A stretch of 61,053 nt of DNA from contig CADANR010000002.1 in assembly GCA_902789265.1 (NCBI GenBank), forward strand, positions 1 to 61,053. The letters run 5' to 3'. Both the position numbers and the translations under genes were made by a program. The stretch's first letter is position 1, and every line of letters starts with the position of its first letter. Shown here in pieces: positions 18,945-29,091 of the stretch. The notes below the pieces were generated by a model, which was given only the letters and a program-made list of their open reading frames with translations, was not told the origin of the DNA and did not search any database. Origin of the DNA: an uncultured Lachnospiraceae bacterium (GTDB lineage Bacteria > Bacillota > Clostridia > Lachnospirales > Lachnospiraceae).

Positions 18945-19952
18945 TTATTCTTTATTTTCTTTATCTTCTTTATTTTCTTTATCTTCTTTATTCTTTTCCT
19001 TGCGGCTTGCTTTCTCTTCCTTGCGTTTTGCTTTTTCTTCTTTACGGCTCAATTTCTTTTCTTCACCGTTTTGGCCGCCCTCTTCCTTATTTTCCTTCTT
19101 CGCTTTGATCTTGGAAATAAGGCTATTCTTCTCCGCAATATGCTTGTTTTGTACGATTTCAAGTTTCTCTCTGAGTTCGGTTACGTCAAGTGCACGGAAA
19201 AGCTCTCCGCCGTAAGCCACGCTTACCTTTCCGGTCTCCTCACTGACAACCACCGTCATGGAATCGGAGTTTTCGGAAATTCCGACTGCCGCACGGTGTC
19301 TGGTACCGAGGTCCTTACTGAGAGTCCTCTGATCGGAAAGCGGAAGGTAGCAGGTCGCTGCTGCCACACGGTCGCCTCTTACAATAACCGCACCGTCATG
19401 AAGCGGTGTATTATGTTCAAAAATATTTATGAGAAGCTGACTCGTGACAACGCCGTCCACCGCAATACCGGTTCTTTCATATTCTCCCAACGGAGAATCC
19501 TGCTCTATTACAATAAGGGCGCCGGTTTTTGCGCGTCCCATCTCATAGCTTGCAACAATAATCTCATTTAAGGTTTTATCGGAGAAACGCCCTTCTTCCT
19601 TTTTATTTTCCATCTTAATCAAAGCGGAAATAAAATTCGTCTGGCCAAGTTCCTCAATAAGCCTTCGGATTTCCGGCTGGAGCGCAACGATAATTGCAAG
19701 GGCAATGAGAGTAAACAGACTCTTCGCCAGCCAGATGATGGTATTCATATTAAACAAAACAGCAATGGCCATGAAAACAAGCACAATTGCAAGGCCCTTA
19801 ACGATGGACCAGGCTCTCGTGTTCTTCACCCAAACCATTGCTCTGTACAAAATAAACGCAAGAATTAAGACTTCCACGACGTCGGAAATTCCGACTCTGG
19901 GGAGACGAAACGCTGATAAATATTCAATTATAACGTTTCCGAAATTAGCCAT
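18945..19952 (-). CDS. cdaA: diadenylate cyclase CdaA (c-di-AMP synthase)
   Basis: CdaA condenses two ATP into c-di-AMP, which controls potassium uptake, osmolyte transport and wall homeostasis in Firmicutes. Three N-terminal membrane segments (about 25-40, 50-68 and 75-91) are followed by the DAC domain with LHDGAVIVRG (DGA at 186-188) and GTRHRAAVGISE (RHR at 218-220), both needed for catalysis. The last 55 or so residues are a Lys/Glu/Asn-rich tail ending in repeated KEDKEN units. These are encoded by an 18-bp simple repeat around 18948-18992 and look disordered. The protein is therefore longer than the typical CdaA of about 275 residues. It is followed by ybbR and glmM. Confidence 0.96.
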   Translation of the reverse strand: MANFGNVIIEYLSAFRLPRVGISDVVEVLILAFILYRAMVWVKNTRAWSIVKGLAIVLVFMAIAVLFNMNTIIWLAKSLFTLIALAIIVALQPEIRRLIEELGQTNFISALIKMENKKEEGRFSDKTLNEIIVASYEMGRAKTGALIVIEQDSPLGEYERTGIAVDGVVTSQLLINIFEHNTPLHDGAVIVRGDRVAAATCYLPLSDQRTLSKDLGTRHRAAVGISENSDSMTVVVSEETGKVSVAYGGELFRALDVTELREKLEIVQNKHIAEKNSLISKIKAKKENKEEGGQNGEEKKLSRKEEKAKRKEEKASRKEKNKEDKENKEDKENKE

Positions 19953-19964
19953 TTAAAATATGCC

Positions 19965-20948
19965 TTATTTTCTTCTGCGAGGCGCATTCTCCCTTCCGGC
20001 ATCGTCAGATGCCTTGTCATGTCCGGAGGACTTTACTTTCTTTACCTTCTTGTCCGCGGTAGAAAGGGTAACCTTCGGAATTGCTTTTACGAAGTAATAA
20101 TATTCATCATCTTCAAACTGCACCTTCTCCGCCCTCGCATAATCCAGGTTAAAGGCGAAGAATTTAATCACCACGGCAATAGCGAAACCGATGATGGTTC
20201 CGAAGATGGTACCGAATACGGGAACCTGCGTGGAAAGTGCAAGGTCTCCTACAAAGAGAATCAGTATGTTAACCAGGGCACCGACAATCATGGCAATCGT
20301 CCATGCATGGTCAATGTTCATTTTTCTGATGAAATAAACCATAAGGCAGGCTACGGAGAATGCGATTACCGCAACGAGCATTGCCTTGTTGCCGACCATT
20401 CCGTCGATGATGGATTTAAACTTGGTCGCCATTTCATTCATCTTTACCCCGCCGTCCGACTTCGAAAGTCCGGAAACGAGATTCAGCGCATAATATGCAA
20501 TAACGCCGCAGCCTACGGACACTGCCGTGCCGGGGCCGCCGAGCAGACCCGCTGCAAGGGTAACCGCGCAGGGGACTTTAAACGTAAATGCCAGCGGAAG
20601 CATAACTGCCACGATTCCGTCCTTCGGGCTGAACCTGAAATAAAGAAGGAACAGGACGATGAATATGATCCCGACAACCGCCGCCGCTTCCAGCGACAGG
20701 GCATACACATGTAAAAGGCATACTACTGCTGCCGCAATTACAAGGAAATTCAAAGGAAGGAAGGAGCAAAGGAGTGCAAGTACAAATGCAATCGGGAATT
20801 TTGCCAGCTTCTCCATGTATCCCAGTTTTGAATTAATTACAAGGAATGTCACCAAAGCGAGAATGAATTTCAATACGGGGACGATAAAACTCTCGTATTT
20901 ACCGTATATGTTTTTCAAAAACTCTCTGATCTCCAATAGTTTCGTCAT
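19965..20948 (-). CDS. conserved polytopic membrane protein, function unknown
   Basis: I do not recognise a characterised family. The 327 residues hold about eight hydrophobic segments, including ALVTFLVINSKLGYM, PIAFVLALLCSFLPL, VVGIIFIVLFLLYF and ILILFVGDLAL. A Gly-rich AAGLLGGPGTAVSVGCGVIAYY lies mid-protein. The basic C-terminal tail of about 50 residues (KKVKKVKSSGHD, PRRRK) would be cytoplasmic. It sits between another small membrane protein and cdaA with a 12-nt gap, and its stop overlaps nothing essential. Tight packing suggests co-transcription with cdaA and a possible envelope role (inference). Confidence 0.75.
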   Translation of the reverse strand: MTKLLEIREFLKNIYGKYESFIVPVLKFILALVTFLVINSKLGYMEKLAKFPIAFVLALLCSFLPLNFLVIAAAVVCLLHVYALSLEAAAVVGIIFIVLFLLYFRFSPKDGIVAVMLPLAFTFKVPCAVTLAAGLLGGPGTAVSVGCGVIAYYALNLVSGLSKSDGGVKMNEMATKFKSIIDGMVGNKAMLVAVIAFSVACLMVYFIRKMNIDHAWTIAMIVGALVNILILFVGDLALSTQVPVFGTIFGTIIGFAIAVVIKFFAFNLDYARAEKVQFEDDEYYYFVKAIPKVTLSTADKKVKKVKSSGHDKASDDAGRENAPRRRK

Positions 20949-21355
20949 TACTGTCTTTTTTCCTTTCTTTCCCGTTGATAGAGAATCTGCAGACGTCTCA
21001 GATTATTGAAATAAACTTTCAGGCGTGTACGGGCTTTCCTATAACGAACAGCAAAACAAATATAGGAAATCAGACAATAGGCTGCCACAAAAATCACATA
21101 ATACAGTAGGATTTTTCCCGCAAGCTGTGCTACATCCGCGCGATAAATGCCATCCACAAATGCTTCGGAATCATAAAGCACGTAAAGGCCGAAGCCCAGC
21201 ACGAAGGAAATGGAAGCGGAAATTAAGGAACCGATCAGGCGAAGTGAAATATAATCGCTTCTGAAATAAGTGCCGATTTTTTTATTCTCTTTTCCCTCTC
21301 TTTTCTCGTGCATGGCCAGATGGCTCATTAAAATGACACGTTGTTCATTCAGCAT
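20948..21355 (-). CDS. small two-pass membrane protein, function unknown
   Basis: 135 residues, not recognised. A basic cytoplasmic N-terminus leads into two hydrophobic segments, LIGSLISASISFVLGFGLYVL and ILLYYVIFVAAYCLISYICFAV. These are followed by an Arg/Lys-rich amphipathic C-terminus (KARTRLKVYFNNLRRLQILYQRERKEK) that may be coiled coil. Its last base is shared with the start of the downstream 327-aa membrane protein, so the two are translationally coupled. The comF stop is one base upstream of its start region, making comF and these two genes one transcript. Confidence 0.7.
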   Translation of the reverse strand: MLNEQRVILMSHLAMHEKREGKENKKIGTYFRSDYISLRLIGSLISASISFVLGFGLYVLYDSEAFVDGIYRADVAQLAGKILLYYVIFVAAYCLISYICFAVRYRKARTRLKVYFNNLRRLQILYQRERKEKRQ

Positions 21356-21356
21356 T

Positions 21357-22067
21357 CTAATACCCTCTCCCTGTTGCCAGGGTTATAAAATAAATAGTCT
21401 CCACACCCACAGTTTTAAGAACCGCTGCCGCAGCACCGATCGTACTTCCTGTGGTGTAGATATCATCCACTAATATTACAGTCTTTAATTTTACATCATT
21501 TTCGGCAATATGAAAAGCCTTTTTCATATTATTTCTGCGTTCAAGCCGCCCCAGTTCCTTTTGTACTTTCGTAACATTCGGACGAAGTAAAAAATCATTG
21601 ACCACCGGAACTCCCGTGACCTTTCCGATTTCGCGCGCCAGTATTTCCGCCTGATTGTATCCGCGTATGCGGTATTTCTTTTCATGTAAGGGAATCGGAA
21701 GCAGTGCATCCGGCTTAATCTTCCGGATTTCTTCCCTGTAATGCTCTCCTAAGATTCGCCCGTAATACTCCCCGTATTCCGGCCGGCCGAGATTTTTAAA
21801 TGCAGAGATGGAATCATGAATGGATTGATATTCGAAAAGGGAGAAGCCCCTGTCATATTCCCCGGGATTACGAAGACAGTCGTAACAATAGATTTCTCCG
21901 GGGGTGTTGATATGCTTGGAACATTTCAGGCATCTGGGCGGTTGAACAATCCGGGGAATCCCGGCACATTCCGGGCAGATTCGCTGACCCTCCGGCTGTG
22001 CCCTGTCACAGATTGGGCAGTGCACGGGAAAGAAAATCCGCCCTATTTTGTCATAATCCATCGGCAA
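21357..22067 (-). CDS. comF: ComF-family phosphoribosyltransferase-like protein
   Basis: ComF proteins take part in natural transformation, acting with the ComFA helicase, and have a phosphoribosyltransferase fold. The 236 residues begin with a double zinc ribbon (CPICDRAQPEGQRICPEC and CLKCSKH...CYDC). The DALLPIPLHEKKYRIRGYNQAEILAREI segment and the PRPP-binding loop VILVDDIYTTGSTIG near the C-terminus follow. The start overlaps the end of recD2 by 17 bp; a second in-frame ATG two codons on is equally possible. comFA is not present in the window. Confidence 0.92.
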   Translation of the reverse strand: MPMDYDKIGRIFFPVHCPICDRAQPEGQRICPECAGIPRIVQPPRCLKCSKHINTPGEIYCYDCLRNPGEYDRGFSLFEYQSIHDSISAFKNLGRPEYGEYYGRILGEHYREEIRKIKPDALLPIPLHEKKYRIRGYNQAEILAREIGKVTGVPVVNDFLLRPNVTKVQKELGRLERRNNMKKAFHIAENDVKLKTVILVDDIYTTGSTIGAAAAVLKTVGVETIYFITLATGRGY

Positions 22068-24288
22068 ACACCTCCCTTAAGCGTTCTTTCAAACCGGTAT
22101 CGCGCTTTAAATCGCCTTCCGTTTCCACCATCCGCTTAACCATCTCCCACTTTCCGAGAATCATGACGCACCTGGTTCCGCGGCTGATTGCGGTATACAG
22201 AAGGTTTCTCGTATAAAGCATTTTCGGACCCTCCAGGAGCGGAATGATTACCGCCGGATACTCGCTTCCCTGGGATTTGTGAATCGTTACGGCGTAGGCA
22301 AGCTCCAGTTCGTCCAGCATTTCTTTTTCATATTCCACTTCCTTTTGGTCGTCGAAAGTTACGGTCAGCGTTTTTTCGAAGACGTTAATCGTCGTAATCG
22401 TTCCGGTGTCCCCGTTAAAAATTCCTTCGCCCTCGTCTCCCACGATCCCGTTAATTCCGTAAATCCGCCATTTGACGGAATAGTTGTTTTTCATCTGCAT
22501 GACCTTGTCACCCAGACGGAAAATATGGTCACCACGTAAAAGCTCCGGCTTTTTGGAAGATGCGGGGTTACATTTCTCCTGCAGGATTTCATTTAAGCGG
22601 TTTACACCGACATTTCCCATTTTCATGGGTGTCAGAATCTGGATTTTATTTGACGGAATCCCGAATTTGGACGGAATTTTATCCTGAATCAGCAAAAGGA
22701 GGTCTCTGCAGACGGAAGACGCCTCCGATCTTTCCACAAAGAAGAAATCCCCGCCGGTCATGGTAATGTCGGGCAGAAGTCCGCGTCTTATTAAATCGGC
22801 ATTCATGACAATGTCACCGCCTTCGTCCTGGCGATAGATTTTTTCCAGCGTAGTACACTTGATTCCGTTAACGTCCAGGAGATCTTTCAGAATATTTCCC
22901 GGGCCAACGCTCGGCAGCTGGTTGGAATCTCCGGAAAAGATCATTCTGCAGCCGACGGGTACGGCGGAAAGAAGAGACTTAAAAAGGAGGGTATCCACCA
23001 TGGACATTTCATCCACGATAATGACGTCCGCCTCGAGCGGATTCCATTCGTTTCTGCCGAAAATCGCCGCATCCTCATCTTCCGGTGCGCCGCTTACTTC
23101 CAGCATGCGGTGGATGGTCTTTGCTTCATATCCGGTCGCTTCCTCCATTCTCTTTGCCGCCCTTCCGGTTGGAGCACATAAAAGCACCGTCTGACCGAGA
23201 CTGTCAAAATAGCGGATGATTGTCCGGATTGTGGTCGTCTTTCCCGTTCCGGGACCGCCCGTTAAGATGAAAAGGCCGTTCGATGTTGCGTTGATTACCG
23301 CATCGGTCTGAACGTCATCAAGCGTTATATTGTCTTCTTCTTTGATTTCTTCTATCCTTGCGATGATTCTTTTTTTCTCCTCCAGACCGGGTCTTTGGTC
23401 CAGGAATGCTTCTCTCAGTTCGAAAAGGCGGTGCGCAACGTAGCTTTCTGCCTGATACAGGGAATGCAGAAAGACTTTGTTTCCTTCTTTAATCACAATC
23501 TTTTTTTCAACGGATAACGGCATAAGCCTGTCTTCAATATTCTCTTCCGGCAGTTTTAAAAGTTCTGCCGCATTCGGCAAAAGGCGGTCTTTTGGCATAA
23601 ACGTATTCCCTTCCCCTGCATAACGGGAAAGGCAGTAAAGAATACCGCAGTCAATCCGGTCCGGCGAATTTGACGGAATTCCGGTTTTATTCGCAATTTC
23701 ATCCGCGGTAAGAAAACCGATTCCGTGAATCTCATCCGCAAGCTTATAAGGGTTTTCGCGAAAGATCTGATAGACATCGCCTTTGTAACGGTTATAGATT
23801 TTAATCGCCATGGAGTCGGATATGCCGTATCCGGTCAGGAAAATGACGATCTCCCGCAGTTCTCTTTTTTCCAGAACCTGCACACCGATTTCCATTGCCA
23901 TTCTTGCACTGATGCCCTTGATTTCGGCAAGGCGTTCGGGTTCTTCTTCCATGACACGGAAGGTGTCCGTCTTGAATTTTTTTACGATTCTGGAAGCTAA
24001 CGCTGCGCCGACTCCTTTAATCGCGCCGGAAGCAAGGTAACGCTCAATGCTGATAATATCCTCTTTCGGAAGAATCTTAAAAGAAGAAACCTTGATTTGC
24101 GGTCCGTAGACAGGGTGAATTACCTCGGTGCCCTCAATTTCAAGATTGTCGCCGACTTCAATTCCGATGACGGTGCCTAAGCATTTCATCTCTCCGTCTT
24201 CGAAATCGTCGCTGACGAGATTATAGATGCCGTGCGGGACGCCATCTTTTTTAAATGAAAAATATTCTACGTAACCGGTGTATTTCAT
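22051..24288 (-). CDS. recD2: RecD2-type DNA helicase
   Basis: RecD2 is a 5'-3' superfamily-1B helicase that acts without RecBC in replication-fork and repair processes. The 745 residues comprise an N-terminal OB and helix-hairpin-helix region (about 1-200, including IKGVGAALASRIV and AEIKGISARM). The helicase core has Walker A GGPGTGKT at 344-351, Walker B VIIVDEMSMVD, then GDSNQLPSVGPGN, and C-terminal motifs AYAVTIHKSQGSEYPAVI and YTAISRG. It heads the recD2-comF-membrane pair-cdaA group. Family-B element B2 lies just upstream of its start. Confidence 0.95.
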   Translation of the reverse strand: MKYTGYVEYFSFKKDGVPHGIYNLVSDDFEDGEMKCLGTVIGIEVGDNLEIEGTEVIHPVYGPQIKVSSFKILPKEDIISIERYLASGAIKGVGAALASRIVKKFKTDTFRVMEEEPERLAEIKGISARMAMEIGVQVLEKRELREIVIFLTGYGISDSMAIKIYNRYKGDVYQIFRENPYKLADEIHGIGFLTADEIANKTGIPSNSPDRIDCGILYCLSRYAGEGNTFMPKDRLLPNAAELLKLPEENIEDRLMPLSVEKKIVIKEGNKVFLHSLYQAESYVAHRLFELREAFLDQRPGLEEKKRIIARIEEIKEEDNITLDDVQTDAVINATSNGLFILTGGPGTGKTTTIRTIIRYFDSLGQTVLLCAPTGRAAKRMEEATGYEAKTIHRMLEVSGAPEDEDAAIFGRNEWNPLEADVIIVDEMSMVDTLLFKSLLSAVPVGCRMIFSGDSNQLPSVGPGNILKDLLDVNGIKCTTLEKIYRQDEGGDIVMNADLIRRGLLPDITMTGGDFFFVERSEASSVCRDLLLLIQDKIPSKFGIPSNKIQILTPMKMGNVGVNRLNEILQEKCNPASSKKPELLRGDHIFRLGDKVMQMKNNYSVKWRIYGINGIVGDEGEGIFNGDTGTITTINVFEKTLTVTFDDQKEVEYEKEMLDELELAYAVTIHKSQGSEYPAVIIPLLEGPKMLYTRNLLYTAISRGTRCVMILGKWEMVKRMVETEGDLKRDTGLKERLREVFADGL

Positions 24289-24308
24289 GAATTACCTCAT
24301 ATTACCAT

Positions 24309-24427
24309 GTGGTTGGCTGGTCCAATCGGAGGTCTCGTAGAGGGTCGCAATTTATACAAAATTGTAAATATAAAGGCTATGCGTTGCTCCCGTTCTATAG
24401 AGCCCTCCGCTTAGACCTTCCAACCAC
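24309..24427 (+). repeat. family-B dispersed structured element, copy B2 (inverted relative to B1 and B3)
   Basis: The core at 24328-24408 matches B1 and B3 in the opposite orientation, with CCTCTACGAGACC reading as GGTCTCGTAGAGG on the plus strand. The closing stem is GGAGG/CCTCC. Outside it are GGTC/GACC and an 8-bp GTGGTTGG/CCAACCAC stem (24309-24316 with 24420-24427). The apex holds TTTATA/TATAAA. It lies between the mreB terminator and the recD2 start codon and fills most of that 223-bp spacer. Confidence 0.88.
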
Positions 24428-24472
24428 TCAATAACGAATAATTAGAATTAGTTAGAAATAAAGATTCAAGAA

Positions 24473-24495
24473 TCGGGAGGGGAAGCCCCTCCCGA
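24473..24495 (-). terminator. intrinsic terminator after mreB
   Basis: CGGGAGGGG/CCCCTCCCG 9-bp stem with a 3-nt loop and flanking T-A pair, followed on the minus strand by ATTCTTGAATCTTTATTTC. It lies 16 nt past the mreB stop codon. Confidence 0.85.
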
Positions 24496-24511
24496 TAAAA
24501 CATAATTGCAA

Positions 24512-25507
24512 TTAAGGTTCCGTATTGTTCTCTGCTAAGAACTCCACGTACTTTCCTGTTCCGATGGCAACGCAGGTCATCGGTTCCTCGGCAGTCATGG
24601 TATTGATGCCGGTTCTGGATTCAATTAATTCTTCCAGCCCCCTTAACATACTTCCGCCGCCGGTTAATACGATACCGCGGTCTGCGATATCCGCCGCAAG
24701 CTCGGGAGGAGTACGCTCCAGAACACCGTGAATTGCTTCGACAATCTTGGATGTGGTATCACGAAGAGCATCTTCGATTTCCTCGGAGGAAACCTTGACG
24801 GAATTCGGAAGACCGGTAAGAAGGTTTAATCCCCTTACATCCATGTATATTACTTCGGGAAGCTTATATGCTGCGCCAATCTTAATCTTGATATCTTCAG
24901 CGGTACGCTCACCGATGGTTAAGTTGTGATTCTTCTTCATGTATTTCACGATGGCTTCATCGAAATCATCGCCTGCTACGGGAAGGGAATCGCTGACAAC
25001 GTTTCCGCCGAGAGAAATTACTGCGATATCCGTGGTTCCGCCGCCGATATCCACAATCATGTTTCCGCAGGGTTTGGAAATGTCGATTCCTGCACCGATT
25101 GCTGCTGCGATCGGCTCCTCAATAATGGAAACCTCTCTCGCACCTGCCTGGTAGGTTGCGTCTTCTACCGCTTTTCTCTCTACTTCGGTAACACGGCTCG
25201 GTACACAAACGGAAATTCTGGGTTTCCTAAATGTCCTCTTGCCGATTGCCTTCTGGATGAAATACTTCATCATTTTTTCGGTTACGGTGTAGTTGGAAAT
25301 AACACCCTTACGAAGCGGTCTTACGGCTACTATATTTCCCGGTGTACGACCGAGCATCAGTCGCGCGTCTTCTCCGATTGCTTTGATTTTCTTTGTGTCA
25401 TAATCGAATGCTACTACGGACGGCTCCTTTAAAACTACGCCTTTTCCTCTGATATATACAAGAACACTAGCGGTTCCTAAATCTATTCCGATATCTGTAT
25501 ACTGCAT
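24512..25507 (-). CDS. mreB: rod-shape actin homologue MreB/Mbl
   Basis: MreB polymerises into membrane-associated filaments that direct lateral wall synthesis. The 331 residues show the actin fold motifs: phosphate-1 DIGIDLGTASVLVYIRGKG, phosphate-2 GGNMIVDIGGGTTDIAVIS (written CGNMIVDIGGGTTDIA here), and the adenosine motif GIVLTGGGSMLRGLEELI. It stands alone, without mreC or mreD, between a promoter at 25598-25626 and a strong terminator, which suggests the Mbl or MreBH type. The subtype cannot be fixed from sequence reading. Confidence 0.93.
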   Translation of the reverse strand: MQYTDIGIDLGTASVLVYIRGKGVVLKEPSVVAFDYDTKKIKAIGEDARLMLGRTPGNIVAVRPLRKGVISNYTVTEKMMKYFIQKAIGKRTFRKPRISVCVPSRVTEVERKAVEDATYQAGAREVSIIEEPIAAAIGAGIDISKPCGNMIVDIGGGTTDIAVISLGGNVVSDSLPVAGDDFDEAIVKYMKKNHNLTIGERTAEDIKIKIGAAYKLPEVIYMDVRGLNLLTGLPNSVKVSSEEIEDALRDTTSKIVEAIHGVLERTPPELAADIADRGIVLTGGGSMLRGLEELIESRTGINTMTAEEPMTCVAIGTGKYVEFLAENNTEP

Positions 25508-25597
25508 AAATCTATTCCTCTTTCATTACTTCTGTCACAAAAATAAGCACCCGCCGGATTGCATGAATCACTCAAAACCATAAAAGCGGTAATAAAC

Positions 25598-25626
25598 ATT
25601 TTAACCGCAGTGTAAAAATAATACAA
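25598..25626 (-). promoter_or_regulatory. probable sigma-A promoter of mreB
   Basis: TTGTAT (25621-25626), 17 nt, TAAAAT (25598-25603) on the minus strand, about 90 nt upstream of the mreB start. Confidence 0.6.
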
Positions 25627-25672
25627 GGGTAAAATCATATAAATTTCGGTAAAGTTTCCGTGAAATTTCCGT

Positions 25673-26015
25673 TTACACGGGACCGCTCTTTATACGTTCC
25701 GTTTTTCTGCTGATTCGGTGAAGCTTCCAGCTGTTAAGAATCAGCCGAAGCGTTTCATCGACTACAACCATGATAAAAATTTCGATAATGCCCATGTGAA
25801 GCACAAGCACCATGACGGAACTGGCCGCAATTACAAAAACGGTCCCGAAAAGCTGTGTCTTTAACATCCAGGAAGGCTCGCCGTATCCCTTTATTCCCGA
25901 TAAAAACACGGTCTATCATCATCTGTAATTCCGAAATCAGGCTCGAAAGCATAATCGGTACTGCAATGGCAAGTATCCTTTTTATATAATTTTTATTCTC
26001 TTTTTTGTGAATCAC
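25673..26015 (-). pseudogene. MATE-family efflux transporter remnant (internal deletion)
   Basis: Two pieces of one MATE drug/sodium antiporter are joined. From ATG 26015 the frame reads like a MATE N-terminus (IKRILAIAVPIMLSSLISEL, QMMIDRVFIGN). At about 25905 the sequence switches to another frame and reads like a MATE C-terminus (FLSGIKGYGEPSWMLKTQ, then IFIMVVVDETLRLI), ending at 25673. Intact MATE proteins have about 440-460 residues, so roughly 340 central residues are missing and the junction is out of frame. It starts 23 nt after the uvrA stop. Loss by deletion seems the simplest reading. Confidence 0.85.
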
Positions 26016-26038
26016 TCTTCGTTTTTTTCATCCATATA

Positions 26039-28957
26039 TTACGAACGCTGTTTCTTTGCACGTTCAATCATCTTCTTAATATAGAATCCGGTGTAGGATT
26101 CCTTCTTCTTCGCAACTTCTTCCGGTGTGCCGCAGGCAATCACGGTTCCTCCCTTATCACCGCCTTCGGGACCCATGTCAATGATGTAGTCCGCGGTCTT
26201 GATGACATCAAGGTTATGTTCGATTACAACAACCGTATTTCCGCCTTCGGTCAGGCGCTGCAGAATTTCCACGAGTTTGTGGACATCCGCAAAATGCAGG
26301 CCGGTGGTCGGCTCGTCCAGGATATAAATGGTCTTGCCGGTGCTTCGTTTGGAAAGTTCCGTGGCAAGCTTGATTCTCTGTGCCTCACCGCCGGACAGTG
26401 TCGTCGACGGCTGGCCGAGTCTGATATAGGAAAGTCCCACATCATAGAGTGTCTGAATTTTATTGCGGATGGAAGGAACATTTTCAAAAAACGGCAGTGC
26501 CTCTTCCACCGTCATGTTAAGAACATCCGAAATATTCTTTCCTTTGTAATGCACATCCAGTGTTTCCCTGTTGTAACGCTTTCCGCCGCAGACCTCACAG
26601 GGTACATATACATCGGGAAGGAAATGCATCTCAATCTTGATAATTCCGTCACCCTGGCAGGCTTCACATCGTCCGCCTTTTACATTAAAGGAAAATCGCC
26701 CCTTGGCAAATCCCTTTGCCTTGGCATCCGCCGTATTGGCAAACAGATCACGGATCATGTCGAATACACCCGTATAGGTTGCTGGATTCGATCTCGGCGT
26801 CCTTCCGATCGGGGACTGATCGATATTGATGACCTTATCGAGTTTCTCCACACCGGTGATGGTCTTATGTTTTCCGGGAAGCGTAATTGCCCGGTTTAAT
26901 TTCTTTGCAAGTTTCTTATAAAGAATCTCGTTGATTAATGAACTCTTTCCGGAGCCGGATACTCCGGTTACACAGGTAAATACTCCGATGGGGATTTTTA
27001 CATCGATATTTTTTAAATTATTCTCGGCGGCCCCTTTTATTTCCAGAAAATCCACAGGTTTTCTGCGCGTCTTCGGTATCGGAATGAATTTCTTTCCGCT
27101 TAAATACTGTCCGGTTACCGATTCCGGAACTTTCATAATGTCCTCCGCGGTACCGAGTGCGGTCACTTCTCCGCCCTCCGAACCGGCGCCCGGACCGATA
27201 TCCACAATATAATCAGCGGCATACATCGTATCCTCGTCATGTTCCACGACAATCAGCGTGTTACCGAGATCACGGAGATTTTTCAGCGCATTTAAAAGCT
27301 TGTCATTGTCCCTCTGGTGAAGACCGATGCTTGGCTCGTCCAGGATATAGCAGACTCCGACCAGACCGGAACCGATCTGTGTGGCAAGACGGATTCGCTG
27401 TGCCTCTCCGCCGGATAAGGAACCGGTTGCCCTGGCGAGTGTCAGATATTCCAGCCCCACTTCTTTTAAGAAGCCCACTCTTGCAATGATTTCACGAAGG
27501 ATTCGCTCGCCGATTAACTGCTCCCTTTCATCCAGCTTCAGATTTTTCAGATACTCCATTAACTCCAGAACCGAAAGATTCGTGATTTCGTATATATTCT
27601 TCTGATTGATGGTTACGGCTAAGGATGTCTGTTTTAAACGCATTCCCCTGCAGGCGCTGCAGGGTGTGATATTCATGTATTTTTCATATTCCTGTTTCTG
27701 CGTCTCCGAGAAAGTCTCGCGGTATCTGCGCTCCTCGTTTCGAAGGAGTCCTTCGAAAACAGTCGGGTACACACCTCTTCCGCGCTGTCCGACGTAATGC
27801 ACATCGACACTTTCCTCCGTACCGTCGATGATCACGCTCTGAACCTTCGCCGGTAATTTTTCAAAGGGAGTATCCAGGGAAAACTTAAACTTCTTCGCAA
27901 GTGCCTCCAAAAGCGCATGGGTAAAGCTGTCATCATTCTTGCTCGATGCCCAGCCCGGCGCCTGGATTGCGCCTTCATTCAATGACAGCGTCGGATCCGG
28001 AATCATTAAATCAGCGGAAAAATCCATCTGATAACCGATTCCCGCGCAGACCGGACAGGCTCCGAAAGGATTGTTAAAGGAAAAACTTCTGGGCTCGATT
28101 TCATCAATGCTCACCCCACAGTCCGGGCAGGCAAAGGACTGTGAAAAATGCATTTCCTCTCCGCCTACCACGTCAACGGTAAGCAGACCTTCCGCGATTT
28201 CCAGTACATTGTCAATCGAGGAGGAAAGACGCATCAGAATCTCCGGCTTAATGACAAGCCGGTCCACCACGATTTCGATTGTGTGTTTGATATTCTTATC
28301 GAGTTTGATTTCCTCAGACAAATCGTATAAATTGCCGTCGATACGTGCACGGACATAACCGTTCTTTCCGGCACGTTCCAGAACCTTGGCATGTTCTCCC
28401 TTTTTTCCGCGAACAACCGGTGCCAGAAGCTGAATCTTTGTACCCTCCGGCAGTTTCATAATCTGGTCCGCCATCTCGTCCACGGACTGTCTTTTAATGA
28501 CCTTGCCACAGTTCGGACAATGCGGAACACCGATTCTTGCATAAAGAAGACGGAAGTAATCATAAATCTCCGTTACGGTTCCGACCGTGGAACGGGGGTT
28601 GCGGTTCGTGGATTTCTGGTCGATACTGATTGCCGGCGATAGTCCGTCAATTCGCTCCACGTCCGGTTTCTCCATCTGTCCTAAGAACTGACGCGCATAG
28701 GAAGATAAGGATTCCATGTAACGTCTCTGCCCTTCGGCATAGATTGTATCAAATGCAAGCGAAGACTTTCCCGAACCCGAAAGACCGGTTAAAACCACCA
28801 GGCGGTTTCTCGGAATATTCACATTCAGGGACTTTAAATTATTCTCCTTCGCTCCCCGGATCCGGATTAACTCCCCCTTCGGAAGCATCTTCACATCCTC
28901 CGGGTGAAGCGCGAGGGGATTCGTATTCATTTCCTTCTTGTCACTCTTCTTAGCCAT
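26039..28957 (-). CDS. uvrA: excinuclease ABC subunit A
   Basis: UvrA recognises bulky DNA lesions as a dimer and loads UvrB. The 972 residues hold two ABC ATPase modules: the first with Walker [15 protein letters not shown] and [12 protein letters not shown], the second with [13 protein letters not shown] and [12 protein letters not shown]. Zinc modules include [13 protein letters not shown]...CPVCAG and CEACQGDGI...[10 protein letters not shown]. The N-terminus has about 25 extra residues before the conserved [12 protein letters not shown]. It lies downstream of uvrB in transcription, separated by family-A element A2. Confidence 0.98.
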   Translation of the reverse strand: MAKKSDKKEMNTNPLALHPEDVKMLPKGELIRIRGAKENNLKSLNVNIPRNRLVVLTGLSGSGKSSLAFDTIYAEGQRRYMESLSSYARQFLGQMEKPDVERIDGLSPAISIDQKSTNRNPRSTVGTVTEIYDYFRLLYARIGVPHCPNCGKVIKRQSVDEMADQIMKLPEGTKIQLLAPVVRGKKGEHAKVLERAGKNGYVRARIDGNLYDLSEEIKLDKNIKHTIEIVVDRLVIKPEILMRLSSSIDNVLEIAEGLLTVDVVGGEEMHFSQSFACPDCGVSIDEIEPRSFSFNNPFGACPVCAGIGYQMDFSADLMIPDPTLSLNEGAIQAPGWASSKNDDSFTHALLEALAKKFKFSLDTPFEKLPAKVQSVIIDGTEESVDVHYVGQRGRGVYPTVFEGLLRNEERRYRETFSETQKQEYEKYMNITPCSACRGMRLKQTSLAVTINQKNIYEITNLSVLELMEYLKNLKLDEREQLIGERILREIIARVGFLKEVGLEYLTLARATGSLSGGEAQRIRLATQIGSGLVGVCYILDEPSIGLHQRDNDKLLNALKNLRDLGNTLIVVEHDEDTMYAADYIVDIGPGAGSEGGEVTALGTAEDIMKVPESVTGQYLSGKKFIPIPKTRRKPVDFLEIKGAAENNLKNIDVKIPIGVFTCVTGVSGSGKSSLINEILYKKLAKKLNRAITLPGKHKTITGVEKLDKVINIDQSPIGRTPRSNPATYTGVFDMIRDLFANTADAKAKGFAKGRFSFNVKGGRCEACQGDGIIKIEMHFLPDVYVPCEVCGGKRYNRETLDVHYKGKNISDVLNMTVEEALPFFENVPSIRNKIQTLYDVGLSYIRLGQPSTTLSGGEAQRIKLATELSKRSTGKTIYILDEPTTGLHFADVHKLVEILQRLTEGGNTVVVIEHNLDVIKTADYIIDMGPEGGDKGGTVIACGTPEEVAKKKESYTGFYIKKMIERAKKQRS

Positions 28958-29091
28958 TTCTTTTATTCCTTAGTTATCAACTATTCTTTTCAACCTTTAT
29001 TTGCAGCTTGACTTTGAAAATGTTTTACGGAACATTCTAATTTGCTGCATATATAAACTATTACGAAACATTTATTGTAAATTCATTATTT

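Noticed and set aside
18858..19571. Long plus-strand frame opposite cdaA, Phe/Leu-rich
   Set aside because: It is the antisense reading of the Lys/Glu-rich tail and body of cdaA; it has no ribosome-binding site or family resemblance.
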